The notes: a model not told the origin generated them from the letters alone. DNA of 64,000 nucleotides from Serratia marcescens subsp. marcescens ATCC 13880 (GCF_017299535.1 NZ_CP071238.1:1-64000), one strand, 5' to 3'; numbered from the stretch's first letter, positions 1 through 11,830 are shown. A program made the numbers and translations.

Positions 1-1395
1 GTGTCACTTTCGCTTTGGCAGCAGTGTCTTGCCCGATTGCAGGATGAGTTACCTGCCACAGAATTTAGTATGTGGATTCGCCCATTGCAGGCGGAACTGA
101 GTGACAACACCCTGGCGCTGTACGCGCCTAACCGTTTTGTGCTGGATTGGGTTCGCGATAAGTACTTAAACAACATCAATGGTCTGCTGAATGATTTCTG
201 CGGCACGGACGCGCCTTTGCTGCGTTTTGAAGTCGGCAGCAAGCCGATCACGCAGGTGATCAGCCAGACCGTGACCGCCAGCGTCAGCAGCGTCCCTGCG
301 GCTCCGGCGGCGCGCACGGCCGCGCCTTCGCGCCCGAGCTGGGACAACGCGGCGGCGCAACCCGAGCTCTCTTATCGCTCCAACGTCAACCCCAAACACA
401 CCTTCGACAACTTCGTCGAGGGTAAGTCCAACCAGCTGGCGCGCGCGGCGGCTCGCCAGGTGGCGGACAATCCGGGCGGCGCCTACAACCCTTTGTTCCT
501 GTATGGCGGCACCGGCCTGGGTAAAACTCACCTGCTGCACGCGGTCGGCAACGGCATCATGGCGCGCAAGGCCAACGCCAAAGTGGTCTACATGCACTCG
601 GAACGCTTCGTGCAGGACATGGTCAAAGCGTTGCAGAACAATGCCATCGAAGAGTTTAAGCGCTACTACCGTTCGGTCGACGCGTTGCTGATCGATGACA
701 TCCAATTCTTTGCCAACAAGGAGCGTTCGCAGGAAGAGTTCTTCCATACCTTTAACGCCCTGTTGGAAGGCAATCAGCAGATCATCCTGACTTCGGATCG
801 CTACCCTAAAGAGATCAACGGGGTGGAAGATCGTCTGAAGTCCCGCTTCGGCTGGGGGCTGACGGTGGCGATCGAGCCGCCGGAGCTGGAAACCCGCGTG
901 GCGATCCTGATGAAAAAGGCCGACGAAAACGACATTCGCCTGCCGGGCGAAGTGGCGTTCTTCATCGCCAAGCGCCTGCGTTCCAACGTGCGTGAGCTCG
1001 AAGGGGCGCTGAACCGCGTGATCGCCAACGCCAACTTTACCGGCCGGGCCATCACCATCGATTTCGTGCGCGAAGCGCTGCGCGATCTGCTGGCGCTGCA
1101 GGAAAAGCTGGTCACCATCGACAATATCCAAAAGACGGTGGCGGAGTATTACAAGATTAAAGTCGCGGATTTGCTGTCCAAGCGGCGTTCGCGATCCGTT
1201 GCCCGCCCGCGCCAGATGGCGATGGCGCTGGCGAAGGAACTCACCAACCACAGCCTGCCGGAAATCGGCGATGCGTTTGGTGGCCGCGACCATACCACGG
1301 TGTTGCACGCCTGCCGGAAGATCGAGCAGTTGCGTGAGGAAAGTCACGACATCAAAGAAGATTTCTCCAATTTAATCAGAACATTATCTTCATAG
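1..1395 (+). CDS. dnaA: Chromosomal replication initiator protein DnaA
   Basis: DnaA binds DnaA boxes at oriC and melts the origin to start replication. The 464-residue product is close to the 467 of E. coli. Domain I is at the N-terminus, followed by an Ala/Pro/Ser-rich linker at about residues 85-120. The AAA+ core has Walker A GGTGLGKT at 169-176 and a Walker B LLIDDIQ near 230. Domain IV ends with the DNA-binding signature GGRDHTTV. Translation starts at a GTG on the first base of the window, so the promoter and origin lie outside. The dnaN start follows 4 bases after the stop, as in a dnaA-dnaN-recF operon. Confidence 0.99.
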   Translation: MSLSLWQQCLARLQDELPATEFSMWIRPLQAELSDNTLALYAPNRFVLDWVRDKYLNNINGLLNDFCGTDAPLLRFEVGSKPITQVISQTVTASVSSVPAAPAARTAAPSRPSWDNAAAQPELSYRSNVNPKHTFDNFVEGKSNQLARAAARQVADNPGGAYNPLFLYGGTGLGKTHLLHAVGNGIMARKANAKVVYMHSERFVQDMVKALQNNAIEEFKRYYRSVDALLIDDIQFFANKERSQEEFFHTFNALLEGNQQIILTSDRYPKEINGVEDRLKSRFGWGLTVAIEPPELETRVAILMKKADENDIRLPGEVAFFIAKRLRSNVRELEGALNRVIANANFTGRAITIDFVREALRDLLALQEKLVTIDNIQKTVAEYYKIKVADLLSKRRSRSVARPRQMAMALAKELTNHSLPEIGDAFGGRDHTTVLHACRKIEQLREESHDIKEDFSNLIRTLSS

Positions 1396-1399
1396 CGCT

Positions 1400-2500
1400 A
1401 TGAAATTTATCGTTGAACGTGAGCATCTGCTAAAACCGCTGCAACAGGTGAGCAGCCCGCTGGGCGGCCGCCCGACCTTGCCGATCCTGGGCAACCTGCT
1501 GCTGCAGGTGACGGAAGGCTCCCTGCTGCTGACCGGCACCGATCTGGAGATGGAGATGGTGGCGCGCGTCGCCCTGTCCCAGCCGCACGAGCCGGGCGCG
1601 ACCACCGTGCCCGCGCGCAAATTCTTTGATATCTGCCGTGGCCTGCCGGAAGGGGCGGAGATTGCCGTCACGCTGGAGAGCGAGCGCATGCTGGTGCGGT
1701 CCGGCCGCAGCCGCTTCTCGCTGTCCACGCTGCCCGCGGCGGACTTCCCGAACCTGGACGACTGGCAGAGCGAGGTGGAATTCACCTTGCCGCAGGCGAC
1801 GCTGAAGCGCCTGATCGAAGCCACCCAGTTCTCGATGGCCCACCAGGACGTGCGTTACTACCTGAACGGCATGCTGTTTGAAACCGAAGGCGAAGAGCTG
1901 CGCACCGTCGCGACCGACGGCCACCGCCTGGCGGTGTGCTCGATGCCGATCGGCCAGCAGCTGCCGTCGCATTCGGTGATCGTGCCGCGTAAAGGGGTGA
2001 TGGAGCTGGTGCGCTTGCTGGACGGCGGCGATTCGCTGCTGCAGCTGCAGATCGGCAGCAACAACATTCGCGCCCACGTCGGCGATTTCATCTTTACGTC
2101 CAAGCTGGTTGACGGCCGTTTCCCTGACTATCGCCGCGTTTTGCCGAAGAACCCGGACAAAACGCTGGAAGCCGGCTGCGATCTGCTCAAGCAGGCGTTC
2201 GCCCGCGCGGCTATTCTCTCGAACGAGAAATTCCGCGGCGTGCGGCTGTACGTCAGCCAGAATCAGCTGAAGATCACCGCCAACAACCCGGAGCAGGAAG
2301 AGGCGGAAGAGATCCTCGACGTCAGCTACGACGGCGCGGAGATGGAGATCGGTTTCAACGTCAGCTACGTGCTGGACGTGTTGAACGCGCTCAAGTGTGA
2401 AGACGTGCGCCTGCTGTTGACCGACTCGGTCTCCAGCGTGCAGATCGAAGACGGCGCCAGCCAGGCGGCGGCCTACGTTGTCATGCCAATGCGGTTGTAG
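1400..2500 (+). CDS. dnaN: DNA polymerase III beta subunit (sliding clamp)
   Basis: The beta clamp encircles DNA as a dimer and tethers polymerase III and repair factors. The product has 366 residues, the same as E. coli DnaN, and starts MKFIVEREHLLKPLQQV. Its C-terminus ends in PMRL, the conserved tail that lies next to the hydrophobic protein-binding cleft. The gene lies 4 bases after dnaA and 45 bases before recF, so it is probably co-transcribed with both. Nothing unusual was seen. Confidence 0.99.
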   Translation: MKFIVEREHLLKPLQQVSSPLGGRPTLPILGNLLLQVTEGSLLLTGTDLEMEMVARVALSQPHEPGATTVPARKFFDICRGLPEGAEIAVTLESERMLVRSGRSRFSLSTLPAADFPNLDDWQSEVEFTLPQATLKRLIEATQFSMAHQDVRYYLNGMLFETEGEELRTVATDGHRLAVCSMPIGQQLPSHSVIVPRKGVMELVRLLDGGDSLLQLQIGSNNIRAHVGDFIFTSKLVDGRFPDYRRVLPKNPDKTLEAGCDLLKQAFARAAILSNEKFRGVRLYVSQNQLKITANNPEQEEAEEILDVSYDGAEMEIGFNVSYVLDVLNALKCEDVRLLLTDSVSSVQIEDGASQAAAYVVMPMRL

Positions 2501-2545
2501 TCTCGTTACCTTGAATTACAGCACCGTCATCGGTAAAGAGATTGC

Positions 2546-3631
2546 ATGGCTCTGACGCGTTTATTGATTAAAGACTTCCGCAATATCGAGGCGGCGGATT
2601 TGGCGCTGGCGCCGGGATTCAACTTCCTGGTCGGCGCCAACGGCAGCGGCAAGACCAGCGTGCTGGAGGCGGTGTATACGCTCGGCCATGGCCGCGCCTT
2701 TCGCAGCCTGCAGGCCGGTCGGGTGATTCGCCACGACCAACCGGAGTTCGTGCTGCACGGCCGCATCGAAGGCGCGGAGCGCGAGCTGTCGGTAGGATTG
2801 AGTAAGAGCCGTCAGGGTGACAGCAAAGTACGCATCGATGGCAGCGACGGCCACAAGGTGGCCGAGCTGGCGCAGCTGCTGCCCATGCAGCTGATCACCC
2901 CCGAAGGTTTTACCCTGCTGAACGGCGGGCCGAAATTCCGGCGCGCTTTCCTGGACTGGGGCTGTTTTCATAACGAACCCGGTTTTTTCACCGCCTGGAG
3001 CAACCTGAAACGGTTACTGAAGCAGCGCAATGCCGCGCTGCGCCAGGTGAGTCGCTATGCGCAGATCCGCGCCTGGGATCAGGAACTGATCCCGCTCGCG
3101 GAGCGCATCAGCGAATGGCGGGCGGAATACAGCGACGCGATCGCCGCGGATATCACCGCGACCTGCGCGCAGTTTCTGCCTGAATTCGCCCTGAGCTTCT
3201 CCTTCCAGCGTGGCTGGGACAAAGAGAGCGATTACGGCGAGCTGCTGGAGCGCCAGTTTGAGCGCGACAGGGCGTTGACCTATACCGCGGTGGGGCCGCA
3301 TAAAGCGGACTTTCGCATTCGTGCCGACGGCACGCCGGTAGAGGATTTGTTATCGCGCGGTCAGCTTAAGCTGCTGATGTGCGCGTTGCGCTTGGCGCAG
3401 GGTGAGTTTCTCACCCGGCAGAGCGGGCGGCGTTGCCTGTATCTGATTGATGATTTTGCCTCCGAGCTGGACACCGGCCGTCGCCGGTTGCTGGCCGATC
3501 GCCTGAAAGCCACCCAGGCCCAGGTTTTTGTCAGCGCGGTCAGCGCTGAGCAAGTGACCGACATGGCCGGTGAAAAGGGCAAGATGTTCCGCGTGGAACA
3601 GGGTAAAATAGAGGTTCAACCACAGGACTAA
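2546..3631 (+). CDS. recF: DNA replication and repair protein RecF
   Basis: RecF is an SMC-like ATPase of the RecFOR pathway that helps load RecA at gapped DNA. The 361-residue protein has Walker A GANGSGKT at residues 30-37. Near the C-terminus are the ABC signature-like LLSRGQLK and the Walker [12 protein letters not shown]. The ATG at 2546 gives the canonical N-terminus [14 protein letters not shown]. The gene sits between dnaN and gyrB in the usual enterobacterial order. The recF stop overlaps the bases just before the gyrB ribosome-binding region, which suggests coupling. Confidence 0.99.
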   Translation: MALTRLLIKDFRNIEAADLALAPGFNFLVGANGSGKTSVLEAVYTLGHGRAFRSLQAGRVIRHDQPEFVLHGRIEGAERELSVGLSKSRQGDSKVRIDGSDGHKVAELAQLLPMQLITPEGFTLLNGGPKFRRAFLDWGCFHNEPGFFTAWSNLKRLLKQRNAALRQVSRYAQIRAWDQELIPLAERISEWRAEYSDAIAADITATCAQFLPEFALSFSFQRGWDKESDYGELLERQFERDRALTYTAVGPHKADFRIRADGTPVEDLLSRGQLKLLMCALRLAQGEFLTRQSGRRCLYLIDDFASELDTGRRRLLADRLKATQAQVFVSAVSAEQVTDMAGEKGKMFRVEQGKIEVQPQD

Positions 3632-6064
<2,433 letters not shown>

Positions 6065-6082
6065 TGCGTTAATGGCTGTGAA

Positions 6083-6116
6083 AATCCGCGCCGGGCGACC
6101 CGCGCGGATTTTTTTT
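6083..6116 (+). terminator. Rho-independent terminator after gyrB
   Basis: The arms AATCCGCG and CGCGGATT form an inverted repeat around a GC-rich centre, and a run of eight T follows directly. It lies 19 bases after the gyrB stop and before yidA, so it should end the replication-gene transcript. Confidence 0.9.
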
Positions 6117-6189
6117 GCGCCTTTTTTGGCGCTGACAGCCGTGGCTGAAACGCGTTAGCATGGGAAAAAACCACTGGGAGAAGCGTTGA

Positions 6190-7005
6190 ATGGCTATTGA
6201 ACTGATTGCGATCGACATGGACGGCACGTTGCTGGATCCGCAGCACCAAATCACGCCGGCGGTAAAGCAGGCTATCGCGGCGGCGCGGCGCAAAGGGGTG
6301 CACGTGGTGCTGGCCACCGGGCGGCCATATGTCGGCGTGCAGGACTATCTGCGCCAGTTGGACATTCAGGGCCCCGGCGATTTCTGTATCACCTATAACG
6401 GCGCGCTGGTGCTGCGTGCGGTCGACGGCGCCTGCATTCTGCAAGAAACGCTGGGCTTTGAGGATTATCTGCATTTCGAGCAGATGGCGCGCGAGTTCGG
6501 CGTTCACTTCCAGGCGTTTGATTTCGATACCCTGTATACCCCGAACAAGGACATCGGCAAGTACACCATACACGAGGCGGAAATGACCGGCATTCCGCTG
6601 AAATACCGCAGCGTGGAAGAGATGGATCGCCAGATGCGTTTCCCTAAAGTGATGATGATCGACGAGCCGGAGCTGCTGGACAGCGCTATCGCGCGCATCC
6701 CGGAAGAAACGCGCGCGCGTTACACCATCCTGAAAAGCGCGCCTTACTACCTTGAGATCTTGCACAAAAACGTCGATAAGGGCGCCGGGGTGAGAATGCT
6801 GGCCGAGCATCTCGGCGTGGCGCGGGAAAACATCATGACGCTGGGGGATCAGGCCAACGATACGGCGATGATCGAATATGCCGGCGTCGGCGTGGCGATG
6901 GGCAATGCCATTCCCGAGCTGAAAGCGGTGGCGCAGTTTGTCACCAGCGCCAATACCGAAGACGGCGTGGCGCGCGCTATCGAGAAGTTCGTGCTCAACG
7001 CCTGA
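6190..7005 (+). CDS. yidA: HAD-superfamily sugar phosphatase YidA
   Basis: YidA is a cytosolic, Mg-dependent HAD phosphatase of the Cof-like (IIB cap) group that acts on small sugar phosphates. The product has 271 residues (270 in E. coli). Motif I is DMDGTLL with the nucleophile Asp9, and the C-terminal motif III/IV segment reads GDQANDTAMIEYAGVGVAMGNA. A GGGAGAAG Shine-Dalgarno lies just before the ATG. E. coli has yidB between gyrB and yidA; no yidB is seen here. The physiological substrate is not shown by the sequence. Confidence 0.95.
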   Translation: MAIELIAIDMDGTLLDPQHQITPAVKQAIAAARRKGVHVVLATGRPYVGVQDYLRQLDIQGPGDFCITYNGALVLRAVDGACILQETLGFEDYLHFEQMAREFGVHFQAFDFDTLYTPNKDIGKYTIHEAEMTGIPLKYRSVEEMDRQMRFPKVMMIDEPELLDSAIARIPEETRARYTILKSAPYYLEILHKNVDKGAGVRMLAEHLGVARENIMTLGDQANDTAMIEYAGVGVAMGNAIPELKAVAQFVTSANTEDGVARAIEKFVLNA

Positions 7006-7011
7006 TAACGC

Positions 7012-7032
7012 GGGGCGCTGCGGCGCCCCTTT
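7012..7032. terminator. Hairpin between yidA and the convergent OCD gene
   Basis: GGGGCGC and GCGCCCC pair around a TGCG loop and are followed by TTTA. It lies between two convergent genes and overlaps the stop codon of the minus-strand gene. It probably terminates yidA. The T tract is short. Confidence 0.7.
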
Positions 7033-7972
7033 ATACTTTCGCCAACACCCCTTTGGCGATCTGCAGATCCTGAATCGCCAAGCCGGTGAGATCGGCGATG
7101 GTGATGTGCTGCGGCTCGCGTCGTACCCGCCCTCCCTGCGCCAAGACGGCGCCCATTTCGACGATCGGCGTTGAAATCAGCTTGTGCTGCCGATAAGCCG
7201 TCGCGATCTCGCCATAGTCCGCACACTGCGCCAGGGCATCAACCAGCAGCGCGTCTGCGCGGGCCACCAGCTCGGTCGCCAGCTCCTGCTTACCGGGCGC
7301 GTCGGCGCCCACCGCGGTAATGTGCGTGCCGGGCCGAATATCCGCCGCCTGTAAAATCGGTTCGCGGCTGGGCGTGGTGGTGACGATCAGCTGACAGTGC
7401 GCCGCCAGCTCCGCCGCATCCTGCGTGACCCGCACCCGAAAACCCTCGGCCTCGACATCGCGTCGATACGCCGCCAGCGCCTGTTCGTTGCGGCCCCACA
7501 CCCATACCTCGCGGCAATCGGTCACCGGTTTCAGACATTGCAGCTGCAGCCGCGCCTGCAGGCCGGTGCCGACCATGCCTATCGCCTGAATATGCGGCGG
7601 CGCACACAGATCGGCGGCGATGCGGCCGGCCAGTGCGGTGCGCAGCGCGGTCAGCCAACCCTCATCCTGCAACAGTGCGCGGGGCTCGCCGGTGTGGGCG
7701 GAGAACGCCATCATCAGCCCTTGATTGCTCGGCAGGCCTTGTTCGGCATTGCGATAGAAACCGGTGGAGATCTTGACCACGAACAGTTCGTCGCCTTCCA
7801 ACCAGGCGGATTTGATGCAGCAGTCGCCGGCGGCCTGTTCGAACAGGAAATGCTGCGCCGGCGGCTGTTGTACCCGCTGTTGCGAGTAGGCGATAAAACC
7901 CTGCTTCAGCAGCGGCGTTATGGTCTCGGCGTCGAACGCAGCGAGAATTTGCTGCCGATTAAGGATGCGCAT
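7031..7972 (-). CDS. Ornithine cyclodeaminase / mu-crystallin family oxidoreductase
   Basis: The 313-residue protein is a full-length member of the OCD/mu-crystallin family, NAD(P)-linked enzymes acting on amino or imino acids. A Rossmann signature GMVGTGLQARLQL lies near the middle, and downstream segments such as TTTPSREPIL and GADAPGKQEL are typical. The start is the ATG at 7972 (MRILNRQQIL). Its first 14 bases overlap the 3' end of the dehydratase gene, so translation is likely coupled. Family members include ornithine cyclodeaminase, alanine dehydrogenase, EutC of ectoine use, and the iminosuccinate reductase BhcD. Pairing with a threonine-dehydratase-type enzyme favours the EutC/BhcD type, but this is inference. 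Confidence 0.85.
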   Translation of the reverse strand: MRILNRQQILAAFDAETITPLLKQGFIAYSQQRVQQPPAQHFLFEQAAGDCCIKSAWLEGDELFVVKISTGFYRNAEQGLPSNQGLMMAFSAHTGEPRALLQDEGWLTALRTALAGRIAADLCAPPHIQAIGMVGTGLQARLQLQCLKPVTDCREVWVWGRNEQALAAYRRDVEAEGFRVRVTQDAAELAAHCQLIVTTTPSREPILQAADIRPGTHITAVGADAPGKQELATELVARADALLVDALAQCADYGEIATAYRQHKLISTPIVEMGAVLAQGGRVRREPQHITIADLTGLAIQDLQIAKGVLAKV

Positions 7973-8927
7973 CGGCGATGGCCTTGAGGTATTTCTCCAG
8001 CACGATGTTTTTACCGCACAGCACCACCGCCACCTTTTTACCTCGGTATTCCGGCGCCAGTTTGATCGCCGCCGCCAACGCCACGCCTGCTGCGCCTTCG
8101 ATAATCCAGCGATCGCTGGCGGCGATCCGGCGCATCGCGAGTTTGATCTCCGCCTCGCTGACCAGCACTTTACGGTCAATCAGCTGCTGGCACAGCGGGA
8201 AGGTCACGGCGCCCGGCTCGACGCCGCCGGCGGTGCCGTCGGACAAGGTTTCTTGTTCTTCCACCGGGAAGATATGGCCGGCTTCCAACGCGCTGTACAG
8301 GCTGGTGGCGTTTTCCGGCCAGCAGGCGATAAGCTGCGTGTTTGGCGACAGTTGCCGCAGAACGGTGCCGATGCCGGCGATATAGCCACCGCCGCCCACC
8401 GCCACGAATACCGCGTCCAGATCGGCGAGTTGTTCAACCAGCTCCATGCCGCAGGTGCCCTGGCCGGCGATCACCTGTTCGTCGTTATACGGCGAGATAT
8501 AGGTTTTCCCCTGTTCGCGTGCGGCCAGTTCCCCCGCCAGTTCGGCGTTCAGCGCATCGCCCGGCACCAATTCCACGATGCCGCCCAGCGCCCGGATGGT
8601 GTCGAGCTTGATGCTCGCCGCCGTCTCCGGCGCATAAACCGTGACGCCAACGCCCATACGCTGCCCCGCCAGAGCGACCGCCTGGCCGTGGTTGCCGGTT
8701 GAGGCGGCGATCACGCCGCGCCGGCGTTGCTCGTTATCCAACAGCCGCAGCTTGTTGCTGGCGCCGCGAAATTTAAAGGAACCGGTGTGCTGCAGGTGGT
8801 CGCATTTCAGATACAGCTCGCAGCCCAATTGCTGAGAAAGCAGCACGCTGCGCTCCAGCGGCGTGACCCGCACCTGAGGGCGCAGTTGCTGATGAGCGGA
8901 AACAATGGCATCGAAGAGGGTGTTCAT
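7959..8927 (-). CDS. PLP-dependent threonine/serine dehydratase-family enzyme
   Basis: The 322-residue product is a fold-type II PLP enzyme. The PLP lysine is in GSFKFRGA, the phosphate-binding glycine loop is GGGGYIAG, and STGNHGQ is also present. It lacks the C-terminal ACT-type regulatory domain of biosynthetic IlvA, so it is a catabolic type such as TdcB, serine racemase, EutB or beta-hydroxyaspartate dehydratase. The ATG at 8927 has CTGGAG upstream. It is the first gene of a two-gene overlapping operon with an OCD-family enzyme. That pairing resembles EutB-EutC and BhcB-BhcD; the exact substrate cannot be read from the sequence. Confidence 0.85.
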   Translation of the reverse strand: MNTLFDAIVSAHQQLRPQVRVTPLERSVLLSQQLGCELYLKCDHLQHTGSFKFRGASNKLRLLDNEQRRRGVIAASTGNHGQAVALAGQRMGVGVTVYAPETAASIKLDTIRALGGIVELVPGDALNAELAGELAAREQGKTYISPYNDEQVIAGQGTCGMELVEQLADLDAVFVAVGGGGYIAGIGTVLRQLSPNTQLIACWPENATSLYSALEAGHIFPVEEQETLSDGTAGGVEPGAVTFPLCQQLIDRKVLVSEAEIKLAMRRIAASDRWIIEGAAGVALAAAIKLAPEYRGKKVAVVLCGKNIVLEKYLKAIADAHP

Positions 8928-9416
8928 ACCGGCTCCAGAAGATTTGTTTGGACTAAAAATCCAGTTTGTACTTTTTTGTATTAGTTGTAAACCCCGCAGC
9001 CCGACCCTCGGGCACACCGATCAGAAAACGGCAACGGTCGGAAGGAACATTGCGTTTTCGGTGAAAATAATCATAAACCGGTCGTCTAGCGGCACGATTT
9101 TTTATTTATTTGCGTTAAGTAAGGCGCCGCCGCTGCCTTATTCTTATAAGGAAGATGAGAATGAAAAAATAGCGTTTTCATCACCCACCCTATTACATTG
9201 GCGCCGTTGAGTTTCGCCGGCAGGAATACAATCGCCTAGTCGGCCGCTTATTTCCTGCCGACGCCGTCGATCGGCTTAAATGATAAGACGCTGAAAAATA
9301 ATTGCGTGATTTCGAACCGAAAAATTCCTCCCGCCTCACCCTCACAGGCCATATGAAACGCTGCGGGCGATCCGGTAAGATGACGGCTCAGTGCCAGCAT
9401 GTGCAGGAGAGCCGCC
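8928..9416. other. 489-base intergenic region between divergent genes
   Basis: This AT-richer gap must hold the promoters of the dehydratase operon (leftward) and yidR (rightward). It contains an inverted repeat with arms CGGCAGGAA at 9218-9226 and TTCCTGCCG at 9252-9260, and a short GGACTaaaaaTCC element near 8950. A five-codon mini-ORF with a good AAGGAAG leader lies near 9150-9175. No convincing gene or clear promoter was found. Confidence 0.5.
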
Positions 9417-10697
9417 ATGAGCCATCGGGAAAAACAACTGACTTTCGACCCTCGTGGGCATCAGTTAACCAATATCAACGTCTGGACGCCGGACAGCCAA
9501 TGGCTGGCTTATGACGTGCGTCCGCACGGCGCCTCTTTCACCGGCCTCAGCATCGAGCGTGTCAACGTCGCCAGCGGCGCGGTGGAGGTGATTTATCGCG
9601 CCCAGCACGGCGCCCACGTCGGCGTGGTCACGGTCAGCCCCGATGCGCCGGCGCGCTATGCCTTTATTCACGGACCTGAGCACCCGGACAGCGCCTGGCA
9701 GTATGATTTTCACCACCGCCGCGGGGTGATCGTCAGCGAACCGGATCGCGAGTTGGCCATCACCCTCGACGCGCTGGATATCACCGCGCCCTATACGCCC
9801 GGCGCGCTGCGCGGCGGCAGCCATGTGCACGTTTTCAGTCCGGACGGCAGCCGCCTCAGCTTTACCTACAACGATCACGTGATGCATGAACGCGATCCGG
9901 CGCGCGATCTGCGCAACGTCGGCGTGGCCGTGCCGCTGCACGGGGTTAACCCGCCAAAACAGCACCCGCGCGAGTACGACGGCAGCCACTATTGCGTGTT
10001 GGTCAGCGAGACGGTGCCGCAGCCGCGGCCGGGCAGCGATCAGATTAATCGCGCTTACGAAGAAGGCTGGATCGGCCGCGAAGGCTACCGTAAGGCCGAC
10101 GGCAGCCGGCAGCGCTGGGCGCTGGCATTTATCGGCGATACGTTGTCCGCCGCCGGAGAGAAGCTGTCTGAGGTGTTTATCGTCGATCTGCCGGAGAACG
10201 ACGTCGACTACGCCCGGGCGGGCGCTCTGCCGCTGCAGGGGACGGAAAGCGAGCTGCCGGCGCCGCCGCTTGGCGTCAGGCAGCGGCGGGTAACCTTTAC
10301 CGGGGATCGCCGTTTTCCTGGCGTGGCTGGTGCGCCGCGCCACTGGCTGCGCAGTTCGCCGGACGGCAGCCAGATAGCTTTTCTGATGAAGGACGACGGC
10401 GGCGTGGTGCAGCTGTGGACGGTGTCGCCTAATGGTGGCGAGCCGCGCCAGGTGAGCCGCAGCGAGCATGACATCCAGTCGGCGTTCAGCTGGCACCCGC
10501 AGGGCGGGACGATAGCCTTGGTGTGCGACAACAGCGTGATGCTGTGCGAGGTGGCCAGCGGCCGCCTGCAGCGATTGACGCCGCGCAGCGTGCAGCCGCC
10601 GTCGGGGGATGCCGTGGTGTTTTCGCCGGATGGCAAGAAAGTGGCGTTTATGCGCGAGATAGCGGGGTTCAACCAGATCTTTGTGGTTGAGGCGTAA
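9417..10697 (+). CDS. yidR: YidR family protein (DUF3748), TolB-like beta-propeller
   Basis: The 426-residue protein contains repeated blade motifs of TolB/WD40-like propellers, such as FSPDGSRLSFTYND, SSPDGSQIAFLMKDD and FSPDGKKVAFMRE. No signal peptide is evident, so it is probably cytosolic. The ATG at 9417 is preceded by GCAGGAGA; an ATG 18 bases upstream lacks this. The neighbours yidQ, ibpA, ibpB and yidE follow in the E. coli order, which supports the name. The molecular function is unknown. Confidence 0.85.
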   Translation: MSHREKQLTFDPRGHQLTNINVWTPDSQWLAYDVRPHGASFTGLSIERVNVASGAVEVIYRAQHGAHVGVVTVSPDAPARYAFIHGPEHPDSAWQYDFHHRRGVIVSEPDRELAITLDALDITAPYTPGALRGGSHVHVFSPDGSRLSFTYNDHVMHERDPARDLRNVGVAVPLHGVNPPKQHPREYDGSHYCVLVSETVPQPRPGSDQINRAYEEGWIGREGYRKADGSRQRWALAFIGDTLSAAGEKLSEVFIVDLPENDVDYARAGALPLQGTESELPAPPLGVRQRRVTFTGDRRFPGVAGAPRHWLRSSPDGSQIAFLMKDDGGVVQLWTVSPNGGEPRQVSRSEHDIQSAFSWHPQGGTIALVCDNSVMLCEVASGRLQRLTPRSVQPPSGDAVVFSPDGKKVAFMREIAGFNQIFVVEA

Positions 10698-10727
10698 GGC
10701 GGGCCTGATGACCCGCTGCGTGCGCGA

Positions 10728-11075
10728 TTAGTGCGTGGCGGTGCTGTCGTCGCCCTGGCCGGGATTGCCGGTCGCCGCCAGATTCTGCTGCTCGCTGCGC
10801 AGGATACGCGCTTTTGGCGAGTCTGCGGTGGCGTCGTTGCCGGAGCGCAGATAGTCGTAAGGCAGCAGCACGGTATCCATCACCGCGGAGAACGGCAGAT
10901 CCAGCGCCACCAGCGGCATCATCGCCCAGCTGGTGTTGTCGTCCTTCAGCATGTCCACGCTGGCGCGGGTGCCGGGATAGTAACCCTGATTCGGGCCGGT
11001 ATGGCTCATTACGCTGGAGCAACCGCTGGTCGCCAACAACATGCAGCCCGTCGCTATCGCTTTCATCGTCGTCAT
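10728..11075 (-). CDS. yidQ: YceK/YidQ family outer-membrane lipoprotein
   Basis: The 115-residue product has a short basic N-terminus, a hydrophobic stretch and the lipobox ATSGC, so it should be lipidated at the Cys near residue 19. The residue after Cys is Ser, which suggests outer-membrane sorting. The mature part is small, with PYDYLRSGND typical of the family. An AGGATGG leader precedes the ATG at 11075; a second ATG nine bases downstream is possible. It faces yidR tail to tail. Its function is unknown. Confidence 0.85.
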   Translation of the reverse strand: MTTMKAIATGCMLLATSGCSSVMSHTGPNQGYYPGTRASVDMLKDDNTSWAMMPLVALDLPFSAVMDTVLLPYDYLRSGNDATADSPKARILRSEQQNLAATGNPGQGDDSTATH

Positions 11076-11242
11076 TAATCCATCCTGCAGGGTTGCTGTT
11101 CCCCTAAATTAAGCTGATTTATAACATCCTGTTGCTGCTTTAAAAGAAGCAAAATCCCGCTCTGTGGCGGCTCTCTCACTTTAGTGTAAGTGGTAAAAAA
11201 AACTTTTACCTTATTGATGCAAATTTTTTTTGATCCTCGCCT

Positions 11243-11272
11243 GTTGAATTGATGAAAGCAACCCCCATTTTA
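11243..11272 (+). promoter_or_regulatory. Sigma-32 (heat-shock) promoter of ibpA
   Basis: The -35 element GTTGAA (11243-11248) and the -10 element CCCCATTTTA (11263-11272) are separated by 14 bases. They match the RpoH consensus (CTTGAA, then CCCCATTTA). The predicted start site is near 11279, about 107 bases before the ibpA ATG. Confidence 0.85.
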
Positions 11273-11278
11273 TCATCA

Positions 11279-11385
11279 GAGCCGAATTGAGAATTCGCCG
11301 TAAGGGAATTCTGGCTTAATTAGCCTGTCCAGAGTGGAAGGCGTATTTATTTCAACCTCGCTGAAGTGCCTTAGGAGGCTGTTTT
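11279..11385 (+). promoter_or_regulatory. ibpA 5' leader, probable ROSE-type RNA thermometer
   Basis: The leader can fold into an upstream hairpin with GAATTC arms and a 3' hairpin that hides the Shine-Dalgarno AGGAGG (11373-11378). CCTC at 11356-11359 can pair with GAGG, and an alternative GCCT-TAGG-AGGC stem also occludes it. E. coli ibpA is known to be controlled by a ROSE-like thermometer, so this is homologous by position. The rest of the 310-base gap from 11076 holds AT-rich sequence with no further gene. Confidence 0.65.
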
Positions 11386-11799
11386 ATGCGTAATTTTGAT
11401 CTTTCCCCGCTATACCGTTCCGCCATTGGTTTCGATCGCCTGTTCAACGCGCTGGAGGCTGGCCAGAGTCAGGGAAACGGCGGTTATCCCCCTTATAATG
11501 TCGAACTGGTGGATGAAAATCATTATCGGATCGCCATCGCGGTAGCCGGGTTTGCCGAGCAGGAGCTGGAGATCACCACGCAGGATAATCTGCTGATCGT
11601 GCGCGGGGCGCACAACAATGAACCGGCAGAAAAAACCTATTTATACCAGGGCATCGCCGAGCGTAATTTCGAGCGTAAATTCCAGCTGGCCGAACATATT
11701 CAAATTAAAGGCGCCAAACTGGAGAATGGCCTGTTGTATATCGACATGCAACGCATCGTGCCGGAAACATTAAAACCGCGCCGCATCGAAATTAAATAA
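11386..11799 (+). CDS. ibpA: Small heat-shock protein IbpA
   Basis: IbpA is an ATP-independent holdase that coats aggregating proteins and hands them to DnaK/ClpB. The 137-residue protein (137 in E. coli) starts [20 protein letters not shown]. Its alpha-crystallin domain covers about residues 35-125, with the conserved AVAGF and [10 protein letters not shown] segments. It is the first gene of ibpAB under a sigma-32 promoter. The start is fixed by AGGAGG seven bases upstream. Confidence 0.97.
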   Translation: MRNFDLSPLYRSAIGFDRLFNALEAGQSQGNGGYPPYNVELVDENHYRIAIAVAGFAEQELEITTQDNLLIVRGAHNNEPAEKTYLYQGIAERNFERKFQLAEHIQIKGAKLENGLLYIDMQRIVPETLKPRRIEIK

Positions 11800-11811
11800 A
11801 TTTCCGTTTCG

Positions 11812-11830
11812 CCGGCAGGTACGCTGCCGG
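11812..11830 (+). promoter_or_regulatory. Hairpin in the ibpA-ibpB intercistronic leader
   Basis: CCGGCAG and CTGCCGG form a perfect seven-base-pair stem with a five-base loop, between ibpA and ibpB. No T tract follows, so it is more likely an mRNA-stability or thermometer element than a terminator. Confidence 0.5.

Noticed and set aside
8905..9210. 101-codon frame in the dehydratase-yidR gap
   Set aside because: It starts inside the dehydratase gene, has no ribosome-binding site and a composition like random AT-rich sequence.
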